Assembly (NCBI GenBank): GCA_031274895.1
Contig: JAISPM010000062.1
Span: 1-53,853, forward strand
DNA length: 53,853 nt
Direction of reading: 5' to 3'
Source: Alphaproteobacteria bacterium
Lineage (GTDB): Bacteria > Pseudomonadota > Alphaproteobacteria > WRAU01 > Hepatincolaceae
Shown: positions 18,460 to 29,186 of the stretch, piece after piece
Layout of the letters: every line of letters starts with the position of its first letter
How positions within the stretch are numbered: position 1 is the stretch's first letter
Notes under the pieces: generated by a model
Seen by the model: only the letters and a program-made list of their open reading frames with translations
Database searches by the model: none
What the model was told of the DNA's origin: nothing
Program-made: the position numbers and the translations under genes

Positions 18460-19590
18460 ATGTTAGATTATGAAATTTTAAGAGTCATTTGGTGGCTACT
18501 GTTAGGGACTTTGCTAATAGGTTATGCCATTATGGATGGCTTTGATTTAGGAGTTTCAACACTTTTGCCATTTATTGCAAAAACTGAAACTGAAAAAAGA
18601 GTTTTAATCAATACCATTGAACCATACTGGGAAGGTAATCAAATTTGGTTAGTTCTTGGTGGTGGTGCGATATTTGCGGCTTGGCCTGCCATTTATGCGG
18701 TGAGCTTTTCAGGACTTTATTTAGCTTTATGTCTTGTATTAGTTGCTTTAATTCTAAGACCGGTTTCTTTTGCTTTTAGAAATAAATATGAAGATACCAA
18801 ATGGAAAGGCTTTTGGACTTGGACACATTTTGTTAGCGGCTTCTTACCTGCGCTTTTAACAGGCGTGGCAGTTGGTAATGTGATTATCGGCTTACCATTT
18901 AAAATTGATCCGTTTGATTTATCAATTACTTATCATGGTAATTTCTTCCAGTTGCTAAATCCGTTTGCTTTACTTTGCGGCTTAGTAAGTTTAAGCATGA
19001 TTATAATGCAAGGTTCTATTTATACTGCAATGAAAACTGAAGATGCTTTACATGAACGTTCTAAAGTAATTGCGAAATATGCAGGATTATTGTTATTGGC
19101 GCTTTATGCTGTGGGAGCATTGTTTACGGCTTTCCTCGTAAAAGGATATATTATTACTTCCGAAGTTATAGCTAATGCTCCATCTAATCCTATGTATAAA
19201 ACCGTAGAACAAGGTGTTGGCGTATGGTTCCATAATTTTGTGGATATGCCGTGGACGCTTTTAGCACCGGCTTTGGTAATATTAGGGGTTGTTCTGGTTC
19301 TTAGATTTATTAAACTGGACAAAATGTTTTGCGCACTAATAGCAAGCTCAACTGCGATTTTTGGCGTGGTGGCAACAGCAGGCGTAATTATGTTCCCGTT
19401 CATATTACCGTCTTCTTACGATTTAACCAGTAGTTTAACCGTTTGGGATGCTTCTTCTTCGCAGTTAACTCTACAAATTATGTTGATTGTAACGATTATT
19501 TTCTTACCAATCGTTTTACTTTATACCGCTTGGGTGTTTAGAGTGTTAAGAGGAAAAGTAAAACCAAGCAGCATAGAAGAGGAATATTAA
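18460..19590 (+). CDS. cydB: Cytochrome bd ubiquinol oxidase subunit II
   Basis: MLDYEILRVIWWLLLGTLLIGYAIMDGFDLGV. Confidence 0.97.
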   Translation: MLDYEILRVIWWLLLGTLLIGYAIMDGFDLGVSTLLPFIAKTETEKRVLINTIEPYWEGNQIWLVLGGGAIFAAWPAIYAVSFSGLYLALCLVLVALILRPVSFAFRNKYEDTKWKGFWTWTHFVSGFLPALLTGVAVGNVIIGLPFKIDPFDLSITYHGNFFQLLNPFALLCGLVSLSMIIMQGSIYTAMKTEDALHERSKVIAKYAGLLLLALYAVGALFTAFLVKGYIITSEVIANAPSNPMYKTVEQGVGVWFHNFVDMPWTLLAPALVILGVVLVLRFIKLDKMFCALIASSTAIFGVVATAGVIMFPFILPSSYDLTSSLTVWDASSSQLTLQIMLIVTIIFLPIVLLYTAWVFRVLRGKVKPSSIEEEY

Positions 19591-19598
19591 TAAATATC

Positions 19599-19627
19599 GT
19601 CATACCGACGAAGGTCGGTATCCACTG
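19599..19627 (+). repeat. R2 dispersed repeat
   Basis: cgtcataccgacgaaggtcggtatccactg. Confidence 0.85.
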
Positions 19628-19636
19628 TTCTTCTTA

Positions 19637-19685
19637 TTCCCCTTCTTTAAGAAGGGGTGTCTTGCATAGCAAGACGGGGTAGTGG
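19637..19685 (+). repeat. R1 dispersed repeat
   Basis: ttccccttctttaagaaggggtgtcttgcatagcaagacggggtagtgg. Confidence 0.88.
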
Positions 19686-19713
19686 AACTAACTTTAAATA
19701 TGGAGATTAAATC

Positions 19714-19809
19714 ATGGTATATGTATTTTGGGTTATTTTTTTAGTTTTTCTAACTTTTGTATGCCTTAAGCATTCAAGCGTTATTGATAAACAAGAAGAT
19801 AACATTTAA
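19714..19809 (+). CDS. cydX: Cytochrome bd small subunit CydX-like
   Basis: 31-aa single-TM peptide MVYVFWVIFLVFLTFVCLKHSSVIDKQEDNI directly after cydB. Confidence 0.6.
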   Translation: MVYVFWVIFLVFLTFVCLKHSSVIDKQEDNI

Positions 19810-20075
19810 TGTTAAAACTACAACTAATCGGTAGAATTATCAGCTTAATTAATTTTGCCGGAATAATTCTTTTAATCGGAGTATATCCTTACGCTTTCAA
19901 TAGCGTAGTGGGAACACCAAGATACGGGTTTATGTCCTTTACAATCATGGTTGCCTGCCTTGCTGCAGTCCATGCCATTGGCTATAAACCCGAATCTAAA
20001 TTTTGGCGCGTAATCACCAATCCAATCTTTACCACCATCGTTCTTTGTCTATTGTTATACGGAATGTTTCGGTAG
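19809..20075 (+). CDS. Cyd operon small membrane protein (YbgE-like)
   Basis: 88 aa, three TM-like segments, overlaps cydX stop. Confidence 0.5.
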   Translation: MLKLQLIGRIISLINFAGIILLIGVYPYAFNSVVGTPRYGFMSFTIMVACLAAVHAIGYKPESKFWRVITNPIFTTIVLCLLLYGMFR

Positions 20076-20085
20076 TAGAATTATA

Positions 20086-20189
20086 TTGACAAAAATGTAA
20101 AAGTATATTACACTATAATAGTCATGAGCCTAGGTGCTGTTATATACCTTAGAAATAAGATGAAATAACAGGCGTTAGGCTCTTTTTTT
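20086..20189 (+). ncRNA. Putative structured RNA with promoter and intrinsic terminator, AbiF-RNA-like
   Basis: TTGACA 20086-20091; GAGCCTA(20126-20132)/TAGGCTC(20176-20182), CTGTTAT(20137-20143)/ATAACAG(20165-20171), CTTA-GAAA-TAAG apical hairpin, then T-run. Confidence 0.6.
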
Positions 20190-21081
20190 ATTCTTCTAAA
20201 GTTTTTTCTAAATGTATTTCTTCTATTTCTGTTTTAATTTTATTAAAAACATCTATATATTTAACTTTTTTATTATTGGCAGTTTTATTTAGCATCTTTT
20301 CTATACTTGCTATAACATATATTTTATATTCTTTTCCTCCCATTATTTCTAATAAATCCATGGCGTTATTATAAACATCAAAAAAATCATCTAAAGATTT
20401 TATGACATTCTCATGATGACAAATTCTATTTCTTAAATCTTTAATTTTAAAAAAGTATTTAATCCACTTTCTGTGATTCCTATCTAAGTTTAATGACAAC
20501 ATTAAATCGTTTCTATTAGGGCATTTGTTAATAATATGACACCATATACCAAAACTTAAATCGCTTACCAGTAAATCACCTTTATGAGATTCTTTTAAAT
20601 TATCCAATTTATTATTTATATCGGCTACTTTATATTTTGCTTTTTTGATATTTGTAGAATTAATCATAACTTGCTCTAGTTCATTTTTTAAAGCAACTTC
20701 CCTTGTTATATAGTCTTGCAGTTTTTCATTAATAATTTCTTTGGTTTCAGAAGAATAACTAGATTCATTTAACACTTCAACATACCAAGAATCACTTTGA
20801 TTATTATTTTCTAAAAATTGACAAACTTTATTCCTAAGCAATAATTCAAAATTACTTAATACAGGAAATACAAGATATGAAATCTGCTGATTAAGTGAAT
20901 ATAATAATTCTATTTGTTCTATATTACCTTTATCTTTTACATAATTTCTAAAGGTATCTACTTTTCGCATACTGTGCCAATTAGATAAATTGCTCATTAT
21001 ATTTTTTTCTTTTATACTACTTATAAGTATAGTATAGCACATAAATTGCAAAACTTCATTTAACCTCTTAAACCCACTCAA
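20188..21081 (-). CDS. Abi family (AbiD/F-like, HEPN) protein
   Basis: YLVFPVLSNFELLLRNKV, SFGIWCHI, KDLRNRICHHENVI (RNxxxH HEPN motif); start may be the internal MSNLSNWHSMRK. Confidence 0.8.
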   Translation of the reverse strand: MSGFKRLNEVLQFMCYTILISSIKEKNIMSNLSNWHSMRKVDTFRNYVKDKGNIEQIELLYSLNQQISYLVFPVLSNFELLLRNKVCQFLENNNQSDSWYVEVLNESSYSSETKEIINEKLQDYITREVALKNELEQVMINSTNIKKAKYKVADINNKLDNLKESHKGDLLVSDLSFGIWCHIINKCPNRNDLMLSLNLDRNHRKWIKYFFKIKDLRNRICHHENVIKSLDDFFDVYNNAMDLLEIMGGKEYKIYVIASIEKMLNKTANNKKVKYIDVFNKIKTEIEEIHLEKTLEE

Positions 21082-21174
21082 AACTCAATAGTAGACTACT
21101 ATTGAGTTAATATTCTTGACAGAATATTAACAAATAAAACTTAGCTGAATATCTTGTAATAGGGAGTAAGAGTT

Positions 21175-22545
21175 TTGTTGTTAAGGCTTAATATATTTTT
21201 TACTATATTTTTTTTATTATCATTTTGCTTAAATGCAATTGAATATGATATATACAAAAGCGATAGAAAATTAGAAAGCATAGGTAAAGAATACAATACT
21301 AATCCTTATCAAAATCAGCAATGGAATAAGAACTCATTAATAATAAGTGGAGGAATAGCAAACGGCACAATCCAACCACTAATTAGATATTCCGGTAATC
21401 AAGAATATACAAATAATGGCTTAAACGATATAAAAATCACCAGTAATTACAGTATAGCATATTTAAGGAAAGTATCAGATAGGTTATCTGTTGGTGTTGA
21501 AGTTGGCATGTATAATCCAGCCACAAGCACCTTAAATAATGAACCTTTCATCACTAAGCAATCTTTCACAAAAGCTGTTAATATTAAAAATATAGAAAAT
21601 TCACAAAGGAGTTTTACCGGTAGCACATCAAACTTATGTAATAAATTAACAGATACTCAAACTAATGGTTTATTAGTAATTTTATGTAAGAATAATAGTA
21701 GCGTTTCTATGTGTGATATGATTAATGCAGTTTTTAGTGGTTATTGTTCAACCTTTAATGGCTATATGAGTGAGTCATTGATATGTGCTGATAGCAGATT
21801 TTCCCAATACTGTGGTGCTAATCAGCAGATTAATTTTTCCTCTAAAGATGCTTTATGTAGAGATTTATTAACATATGTTGGTGGAAATAATTTTTTTACA
21901 TACGGGTCTGTTGGTCTAACAGACTGTGTTTTTACTCCTATAATGACAGATATTCCTCCGCTAACGGAAGAGACAGTGTGTCAGCTATTTCCGCACCTTT
22001 GCACCCCGCCATCCTTAGAGGATGTATGTAATTTATATCCTAGTTTGTGTTCGCAAAATCCTCCAACAGAAGAAGAAGTATGTGGTTTATTCCCCGAGTT
22101 ATGCACACCACCAAGTATGGAAGAGGTATGTAGGCTATATCCAGAGATATGTGCCAGTGGAGGAGGTAATGAAAACAACAGGCAGGCAACCAGCATAACC
22201 TCAAACTCATATACAGCGTATTTCTTAATAAATTATGAGATAATAAAGATTTCTAAAGTAAGTATAGCCATAGAGTGTGGACTTGGAGGCAATTATAGAG
22301 ATATGAAATTACGAGGAGCCGTAGTAGGTAGTGGACAGAATGTGGCCTTTACAGGAAAAGCAGGCTTGATAGGAAGTTATTATATCAGTAATAATTTTGC
22401 CTTAGGATTAGGTGCCAACTATGTGTATATGGGTGAACAGCAGTTTAAAAATTTAGGTAAAACTGACCGTTTCCAAGGTTATGATTTTAAAATGCAATCA
22501 TCTAATACTATTACTTACAATTTGCAATTGAGGTATTTGTTTTAA
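21175..22545 (+). CDS. Outer-membrane beta-barrel protein with Cys-containing tandem repeats (TTG start)
   Basis: Signal peptide, C-terminal NLQLRYLF; shares TGNSYT-like/GLGxxYVYxGE motifs with 32366 and 51252 ORFs. Confidence 0.65.
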   Translation: MLLRLNIFFTIFFLLSFCLNAIEYDIYKSDRKLESIGKEYNTNPYQNQQWNKNSLIISGGIANGTIQPLIRYSGNQEYTNNGLNDIKITSNYSIAYLRKVSDRLSVGVEVGMYNPATSTLNNEPFITKQSFTKAVNIKNIENSQRSFTGSTSNLCNKLTDTQTNGLLVILCKNNSSVSMCDMINAVFSGYCSTFNGYMSESLICADSRFSQYCGANQQINFSSKDALCRDLLTYVGGNNFFTYGSVGLTDCVFTPIMTDIPPLTEETVCQLFPHLCTPPSLEDVCNLYPSLCSQNPPTEEEVCGLFPELCTPPSMEEVCRLYPEICASGGGNENNRQATSITSNSYTAYFLINYEIIKISKVSIAIECGLGGNYRDMKLRGAVVGSGQNVAFTGKAGLIGSYYISNNFALGLGANYVYMGEQQFKNLGKTDRFQGYDFKMQSSNTITYNLQLRYLF

Positions 22546-22587
22546 AGCTATATAATTATAGAAAATAATTATATAAGGAGAATAACT

Positions 22588-23613
22588 TTGCAAGTTTTCG
22601 AAAAAGTTTTAGTGAATGGTGTATCTATACCTAACAGAATAGTTATGCCGCCCATGTGTATGTATATCAGCGATAATGCAGGACTTGCCAACGAATTTCA
22701 TTTTCAGCATTACGGAGCAAGGGCAGTAGGCGGTGTTGGGTTGATTATTCAAGAGGCGACAGGCGTTAATTCTAATGGCAGAATCACCAATAAAGACCTT
22801 GGAATCTACACACAAGAACAAGTAGCCGTATTAAAGAATCTTGTTGCTTATGTTAAAAAGCTAAATCCAGCAACTAAAATGATGGTGCAATTAGGACATG
22901 CCGGCAGAAAGGTAGATGTCAACAGCGGCTCAGATATTCCCGATATTGTGGCACCAAGTCCTCTAAAATTTAATGAAAAATATGCGTCTCCAAGAGAAAT
23001 GACTCTTGAAGATATCAATAATGTCAAAAGAGATTTCATACAAGCTGCCAAAAATGCTCTTGAGGCAGGTTATGATGGCATAGAAATTCATGCTGCCCAT
23101 GGTTATTTACTAAATCAATTCCTTTCCGGTATTACTAATCATCGGAAAGATAATTACGGTGGCTCTAGTGAAAATCGCGTGCGAATCCTTAAGGAAATAT
23201 TAGAAGGAATCCGTGAGTTTTTCCCTAAAGATAAGATTCTTGGAATTCGCTTATCTGCAGTAGACTATTCCGATGTGGAAGCCACATTAGCGGAAACCAT
23301 AGAAACTGTTAAACAGATAGATAGTCTCATAGATATGTTTCATATCAGCAGTGGCGCATTAACCCCAAGCGCACCCGTAAACTACCATTTATATCAGGTA
23401 GATTTTGCCAGAAAAATTAAGCAATTGACTACCAAGCCAATAATTGCTGTGGGCTTGATTACCACACTAGAGGAAGCAGAATATGTGTTGCAGTCTGGTA
23501 GTTCAGATTTTATTGCGCTGGGTCGGGAGTTGTTGCGGAATCCTAATTGGGTGTTGTTAAATGATAAGAATATTGAAAATGCTCCTACTTATTATAAAAG
23601 GAGTTTTAAGTAG
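22588..23613 (+). CDS. NADH:flavin oxidoreductase / old yellow enzyme family (TTG start)
   Basis: NRIVMPPMCMYI, QLGHAGRK, GYDGIEIHAAHGYLLNQFLS, GRELLRNP. Confidence 0.93.
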   Translation: MQVFEKVLVNGVSIPNRIVMPPMCMYISDNAGLANEFHFQHYGARAVGGVGLIIQEATGVNSNGRITNKDLGIYTQEQVAVLKNLVAYVKKLNPATKMMVQLGHAGRKVDVNSGSDIPDIVAPSPLKFNEKYASPREMTLEDINNVKRDFIQAAKNALEAGYDGIEIHAAHGYLLNQFLSGITNHRKDNYGGSSENRVRILKEILEGIREFFPKDKILGIRLSAVDYSDVEATLAETIETVKQIDSLIDMFHISSGALTPSAPVNYHLYQVDFARKIKQLTTKPIIAVGLITTLEEAEYVLQSGSSDFIALGRELLRNPNWVLLNDKNIENAPTYYKRSFK

Positions 23614-23620
23614 CAAAAAA

Positions 23621-23671
23621 TTCCCCTTCGCTCGGGCGTTGTGGGTGGCGGTGAAACCGACGGGGTAGTGG
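23621..23671 (+). repeat. R1 dispersed repeat
   Basis: ttccccttcgctcgggcgttgtgggtggcggtgaaaccgacggggtagtgg. Confidence 0.88.
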
Positions 23672-23725
23672 AATTAACTATTTATGCGTAGCATTAAAAT
23701 TTATTTATTTTTGATAAATGATTTC

Positions 23726-23774
23726 CCACTACCCCACCTCCTGCGGAGGCACCCCTTCTCCACAGAAGGGGAAT
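23726..23774 (-). repeat. R1 dispersed repeat, opposite orientation
   Basis: ccactaccccacctcctgcggaggcaccccttctccacagaaggggaa. Confidence 0.88.
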
Positions 23775-23789
23775 TTTATGCTCGTAAGG

Positions 23790-24776
23790 CTAAGATTTAC
23801 TCCGCGGATGAAAATTCTCTTGGGTTTTTTGCAGTTGTTTAACATCCACCTTTAAATATCTTTGAGTTGCGCTGAGGGAGCTATGACCCAGCAGTTCTTG
23901 CAGTGTGCGAATATCGGTGCCGTTATTTAGCAGGTGCGTGGCAAAGGAGTGCCGCAGGGCGTGCGGTGTAAAACTTTCATCTAAGTTAAGCTGCAGCCGA
24001 ATTTTTTCCACCACTCGTTGCATAATCCGTGGATTTATTCTTTCGCCTCTTTCACCTAAGAAAAGTGGAGTTTTGTTGCCATTTGCCGCATACAGTTTTT
24101 CTAACATCTCTTTTGGAATCGCTTCAATATATTCAAAAACTAAGCCCAGCACAAAAGGTAATATGGGAACCAGCCGCTCCTTGTTGCCTTTACCTGTAAT
24201 CCGTAAAACTAAATTAGCTTTGCCACCGGGTAAATCGGCAATATTCACACTCACAGCCTCGGCAATACGCAGTCCACAGCCATAAACCAACGCCACAAAA
24301 GCCTTGTTGCGCGCCTTTAACCATTCAACATCAGCTAAAGAATAGGCGATATCTAAACTTTGGGTGGCAAAATCTTCACTAATTGCTCTTGGCAGCTTTT
24401 GTGAGACTTTCTTCATTTTAATACTGTCTAAATTATGGCTTTCAATAAGTTTCTGCTGTTTTAAAAAGCCAAAAAAAGTCCGCAGGGCAGAAAGTTTGCG
24501 GGCGATGGATACCTTATGAATATCTTCACTGTTTAAAAAGGCCAAAAATGCGCGATAATCGCTCGTGGATAATTTCGGAATATCACTAAGCGATAGACTA
24601 AACCCTAAATGCCCACTGATAAAATTGACAAAAGTAGCGATATCATTGCCGTAAGCAATAACCGTATTGTGCGATTTCCGCTGCTCAAACTCTAAGCCAT
24701 TTAAAAAACTTTCAAGATGTTTTTTAATATCGGCAGCAGCCTGCAGGGTGATAATTTTTTTCTCTATTATTTCCAT
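23790..24776 (-). CDS. Tyrosine recombinase XerC/XerD-like
   Basis: ALRHSFATHLLNNGTDIRTLQELLGHSSLSATQRYL. Confidence 0.93.
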   Translation of the reverse strand: MEIIEKKIITLQAAADIKKHLESFLNGLEFEQRKSHNTVIAYGNDIATFVNFISGHLGFSLSLSDIPKLSTSDYRAFLAFLNSEDIHKVSIARKLSALRTFFGFLKQQKLIESHNLDSIKMKKVSQKLPRAISEDFATQSLDIAYSLADVEWLKARNKAFVALVYGCGLRIAEAVSVNIADLPGGKANLVLRITGKGNKERLVPILPFVLGLVFEYIEAIPKEMLEKLYAANGNKTPLFLGERGERINPRIMQRVVEKIRLQLNLDESFTPHALRHSFATHLLNNGTDIRTLQELLGHSSLSATQRYLKVDVKQLQKTQENFHPRSKS

Positions 24777-24821
24777 GATATAAATTATAATATAAAGATA
24801 ATAAAAATATAGTTAATTTTC

Positions 24822-26990
24822 ATGTTTAAACATAATGATATTATCTCGGTTTATTTGCCTCTTAAAATAGATGGCAGCTATGCTTATAAGGTGCCACAGG
24901 ATATGCAGCTTTCTAGGGGTGATATTATAATTGTTCCGCTGCGAAATCAGGAGGTTATCGGCATAGTTCATGAGGAAACTGAAATTGATTTCCCAGCCGA
25001 TAAAGTAAAAGATATTATCAGCAAAGTTGAAGATATTCCATCGCTTCCTACAAATCTTATGGATTTTTTATTTTTTTTAGCGAAATATAACCTTGCTAAT
25101 TTTGGTAATGTGCTAAAAATGGCGATTAGTATTGCAGGGGTAGATTTTTCTTCCTACAAGCAAATGCTGGAAATAAATCGGCAAAAGCTGGCAGAGCTAA
25201 AAATTACACCGCAACGACAAAAAATTATTGATGCTTTGGCTGTGCAGCCCTTAGATAAAAAAAGCCTTGTCAAGGCAGCAGAGGTTAGCCCATCTACAGT
25301 TAATACCCTAATTAAAGATGGCTTTTTAAGCGTTTCTAAAGAACTGGCAGTCTCGAATCTGCAGGAAAATATAAGCTACAAACCTTTAGAATTGTTGGAC
25401 GAGCAAAAAACTATCGCTGCAAATTTAAACGTATACTTCCAAGAAAATGCCTTTAAAACAGGAGTTCTGCAAGGTCTGCCCGGCTCAGGAAAAACTGAAG
25501 TGTATTTTGAGTTAGTTAATAAAGCCATAGAACAGGGCAAGCAGGTTTTAATTCTTCTGCCGGAAATTGGCTTAAGCACGCAAATTGTGGAAAGGTTTAC
25601 GCAAAGGTTTTCCGTAGAACCTTACACTTGGCATTCCAGTATTTCTAAAAAACATAAGAAAGACGCATTTATTTCCGCCGCCAATGGCAACTTAAAAGTA
25701 ATTATCGGGGCGCGCTCCGCACTTTTCTTGCCCTTTAAAGATCTTGGCTTAATTATAGTAGATGAAGAACACGATTCCTCTTACAAACAAGAAGAAGGCG
25801 TAATTTATAATGCCCGCGATATGGCAGTTGTGCGGGCGAAGTTTCATAATATTCCTGTGCTGTTATGCTCTGCCACACCATCTCTTGAGACCTTAAATAA
25901 CGTGGAACAGGGCAAGTATGGGTTATTTAAATTACAGCAGCGCGCCAATCAAATGCTGATGCCCGATATTAATGTGGTAGATATGAAAACGGCAGGGCTG
26001 AAAGGTGATAAGTATTTGTCCGCAAGAATGATAGCGCAAATCACCGAAACTGTAGCAAAAAAAGAACAAGCCCTCTTGTTTGTTAATAAAAGAGGATACG
26101 CTTCGGCACTTTTCTGCACGGCATGCAGTGAAAAAGAAACCTGCCCTAACTGCTCGGTCTCGCTGGTGGAGCATCGCTCACGCAATATATTATCTTGCCA
26201 TTTTTGCGGATTTACTAAAAAAATTACGAATACTTGTTCGCACTGTGGTGAAGCAGATACGCTAATTTCCATGGGTGCGGGCGTGGAGCGAATCTTTGCG
26301 GAAGTGGAAAGTCATTTCCCTGATAAACGAATCGCCATCCTTTCCAGCGATACCATCGATTCTCATAAAAAAGCCATGGATATTGTGCGTAAAATTAATA
26401 ATCACGAATACGATATTCTCATCGGCACGCAAATAATATCTAAGGGCTATAACTTTCCACTGCTGACTTTTGTGGGTATTGTGGATGCGGATTTTTCATA
26501 TTCTTTAGATTTAAAATCATCCGAGAAAACTTGGCAGATTCTTTATCAAGTGGCAGGGCGGTCGGGTCGGGCAGAGTTGGCTGGCAGCGTTATGCTGCAA
26601 ACCTACGACACCTCAAATGCGTTGATAGAATCGCTCGTTCAAAAAGATTACGAATTATTTATTAAAAAAGAAACCTCACTGCGCCAAACCATGGAATTTC
26701 CGCCCTTTGGTAAGCTAATTGCGGTGATTATTTCTTCTAAAAATGGCGTTGAGTTGGAAAAATTCTGCCACAATCTTGAAAATACCAAGCCATTGGGTGA
26801 GGGTTTTGAGATACTCGGAGCCGCCAATGCCCCCATATTTTTGTTGCGCGGGTTCTATCGTAAGCGGTTTTTAATAAAATCTGCAAAAAATATTAACATC
26901 CAAAAAATTGCTGCAACATGGCTGTTTAGCTTGAATGTGCCGAGCAATATTAAAATTCAAATCGATGTTGACCCCATAAGTTTTTATTAA
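24822..26990 (+). CDS. priA: Primosomal protein N' (helicase)
   Basis: GLPGSGKTEVYFE, DEEHDSSYKQEE, Cys-rich zinc motifs, QVAGRSGRA. Confidence 0.96.
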   Translation: MFKHNDIISVYLPLKIDGSYAYKVPQDMQLSRGDIIIVPLRNQEVIGIVHEETEIDFPADKVKDIISKVEDIPSLPTNLMDFLFFLAKYNLANFGNVLKMAISIAGVDFSSYKQMLEINRQKLAELKITPQRQKIIDALAVQPLDKKSLVKAAEVSPSTVNTLIKDGFLSVSKELAVSNLQENISYKPLELLDEQKTIAANLNVYFQENAFKTGVLQGLPGSGKTEVYFELVNKAIEQGKQVLILLPEIGLSTQIVERFTQRFSVEPYTWHSSISKKHKKDAFISAANGNLKVIIGARSALFLPFKDLGLIIVDEEHDSSYKQEEGVIYNARDMAVVRAKFHNIPVLLCSATPSLETLNNVEQGKYGLFKLQQRANQMLMPDINVVDMKTAGLKGDKYLSARMIAQITETVAKKEQALLFVNKRGYASALFCTACSEKETCPNCSVSLVEHRSRNILSCHFCGFTKKITNTCSHCGEADTLISMGAGVERIFAEVESHFPDKRIAILSSDTIDSHKKAMDIVRKINNHEYDILIGTQIISKGYNFPLLTFVGIVDADFSYSLDLKSSEKTWQILYQVAGRSGRAELAGSVMLQTYDTSNALIESLVQKDYELFIKKETSLRQTMEFPPFGKLIAVIISSKNGVELEKFCHNLENTKPLGEGFEILGAANAPIFLLRGFYRKRFLIKSAKNINIQKIAATWLFSLNVPSNIKIQIDVDPISFY

Positions 26991-27054
26991 AAATAATTGA
27001 AATAATGTTATAAATGATGTAGAATTTTTATTATTGAGAATCAAGGCAAGTTGA

Positions 27055-27633
27055 ATGATAAATTTAGAACTGGAAAGAGATTTAAAAAAATACAGCACTG
27101 CCCTTTTAGACTTAGCTAAGTCGCAAAATTTGCTTGAGCAAGTAAATTCAGATATGCAAGTTATCGCAGATGTTTTTGCCAAAATTTATTCCTCTAAACG
27201 CAATAGTGAAGAATATCAAGAAATTGCTAAAAAATTTCTGGTTACATCCAACGCCAAGCAAGTTGAAATTATCAAAAATATCTTAGTTGAACTTAAAATT
27301 AATCGCTTAGTTTCTAACTTTGTGATGTTGCTTTTGGTTTCTAAAAAAATTACTATATTACGGCATTTGGTGAACTCTTGGGACGCTTTGTTTTTAACCT
27401 ATAGCGGATACTTTAAAGTAGAAATCAGTAGTGTTATTCCGTTGAGCGATGAACAAGAATCAAAAATTAAAGAAATTATCATAAAAGCCCATGGTGATAA
27501 TTTTTTCTTAGAAAAAACCATAGATGCTACTCTACTTGGAGGGCTAATAATTCGGTTGAAGAATCAAGTTATTGATGACAGCTTGGCTTCTAAAATCAAA
27601 AAGATTGAGAATAATGTAAGGGGAAACATATAA
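27055..27633 (+). CDS. atpH: ATP synthase delta subunit
   Basis: OSCP/delta-like, upstream of atpA. Confidence 0.9.
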   Translation: MINLELERDLKKYSTALLDLAKSQNLLEQVNSDMQVIADVFAKIYSSKRNSEEYQEIAKKFLVTSNAKQVEIIKNILVELKINRLVSNFVMLLLVSKKITILRHLVNSWDALFLTYSGYFKVEISSVIPLSDEQESKIKEIIIKAHGDNFFLEKTIDATLLGGLIIRLKNQVIDDSLASKIKKIENNVRGNI

Positions 27634-29171
27634 TGAGTCAGAGTAAAGACCAACTTATTGATGTAATCAAAAACCAACTGGAAAAAATCGATTTTGGAGC
27701 TGATTTAAGCGAATCAGGTGTGGTGCTATCGGTTGGTGATGGTGTTTCTAAGGTTTATGGTTTAGAAAATGCCGCAGTGGGTGAAACCGTAGAATTTCAA
27801 GACGGCACGCGCGGTATTTGCTTTAACCTTGAGGAAGATAACATCGGGGTTATTATTTTAGGTAGTGATTCTAATATTGAAAGTGGACACACCGTAAAAA
27901 GGCTTCATAAACAGTTAGAAGTTAAAACAGGTAAGGGAGTGTTGGGCAGAGTGCTTGATGGCTTAGGGAATCCTGTTGATGGTAAAGGTGAACTTGTGTT
28001 TGACGCTATCCGTGAGGTGGAAGTAAATTCACCGGGTATTATTGATAGAAAAGGGGTTAAAAAACCTTTTCAAACCGGTATAAAAGTTGTTGATGCTCTA
28101 ATTCCTATCGGGCGTGGACAAAGGGAATTAATTATCGGCGACAGACAAACCGGTAAAAGTGCCATCATTTTAGATTCTATTATATCACAGAAAAAAATTA
28201 ACGATGCGGCAAAGTCGGAAGACGATAAAATGTATTGCGTTTACGTGGCAGTAGGTCAAAAACGTTCAACCGTGGTGCAAATGGTGCAAGCTCTTGAAGA
28301 AAGAGGAGCTATGGATTACACCTGTGTGGTATCTGCTACTGCCAGTGATCCTGCCACCGTGCAGTATATGGCACCTTATGTAGGTTGTGCTATTGCCGAA
28401 TACTTTAGAGATAACGGCATGCACGCAGTAATTTATTATGACGATTTATCGAAACAAGCGGTGGCTTACAGACAAGTGAGTTTGCTACTAAGACGCCCTC
28501 CGGGACGTGAAGCCTATCCGGGTGATGTGTTCTATTTACATTCCAGATTACTAGAACGTGCCGCACAAATGAGCGATGAAAAAGGTGGTGGGTCTTTAAC
28601 AGCGATTCCAGTTATTGAAACCCAAGCGAATGATATTTCGGCGTATATTCCTACGAATGTTATTTCCATTACCGATGGGCAAATATTCTTAGAAACCGAC
28701 CTTTTCTTCCAAGGGATTCGTCCTGCGATGAACATCGGGAATTCTGTGAGTAGGGTAGGTGGAGCTGCGCAAACTAAAGCCATGAAAAAGGTGACAGGTT
28801 CGGTTAAGCTGGAATTAGCGCAATATCGTGAAGTTGTAAAATTCTCGCAATTTGCTTCCGACTTAGACGCTTCCACGAAAAGACAGCTTGAGCGTGGTAA
28901 AAGATGGACGGAAGTATTAAAGCAAGATCAATATATCCCTATGACTTTATCGCAGCAAGTGCTAAGTTTATTCTCTGTGGGTCAAGGATTTTTAGACGCT
29001 GTTCCTGTTAATAGCATTAGAGATTATGAATCTGCAATGTTAGACGAAGCGACTAGAGCAATCCCATCGGTTTTAGCGAATATTGAAGATACTAAAGACT
29101 TCTCGGCTGAAGATATGAAGAAAGTGCGTGAATTTTTAACAGATTGGACAGCAAAATATTTAAAAAGCTAA
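27633..29171 (+). CDS. atpA: ATP synthase alpha subunit
   Basis: [10 protein letters not shown]; canonical alpha subunit. Confidence 0.99.
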   Translation: MSQSKDQLIDVIKNQLEKIDFGADLSESGVVLSVGDGVSKVYGLENAAVGETVEFQDGTRGICFNLEEDNIGVIILGSDSNIESGHTVKRLHKQLEVKTGKGVLGRVLDGLGNPVDGKGELVFDAIREVEVNSPGIIDRKGVKKPFQTGIKVVDALIPIGRGQRELIIGDRQTGKSAIILDSIISQKKINDAAKSEDDKMYCVYVAVGQKRSTVVQMVQALEERGAMDYTCVVSATASDPATVQYMAPYVGCAIAEYFRDNGMHAVIYYDDLSKQAVAYRQVSLLLRRPPGREAYPGDVFYLHSRLLERAAQMSDEKGGGSLTAIPVIETQANDISAYIPTNVISITDGQIFLETDLFFQGIRPAMNIGNSVSRVGGAAQTKAMKKVTGSVKLELAQYREVVKFSQFASDLDASTKRQLERGKRWTEVLKQDQYIPMTLSQQVLSLFSVGQGFLDAVPVNSIRDYESAMLDEATRAIPSVLANIEDTKDFSAEDMKKVREFLTDWTAKYLKS

Positions 29172-29186
29172 TAGAAAGATAAAGTA

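Noticed and set aside
23790-24776. Tyrosine recombinase as phage integrase for the tail module
   Set aside because: XerC/D-like sequence next to priA, more than 8 kb from the module; most likely the housekeeping recombinase.
25932-26272. Antisense ORFs in the ORF track (e.g. inside priA, atpA, uxaB)
   Set aside because: They lie opposite strongly conserved genes with no family signal; treated as chance open frames.
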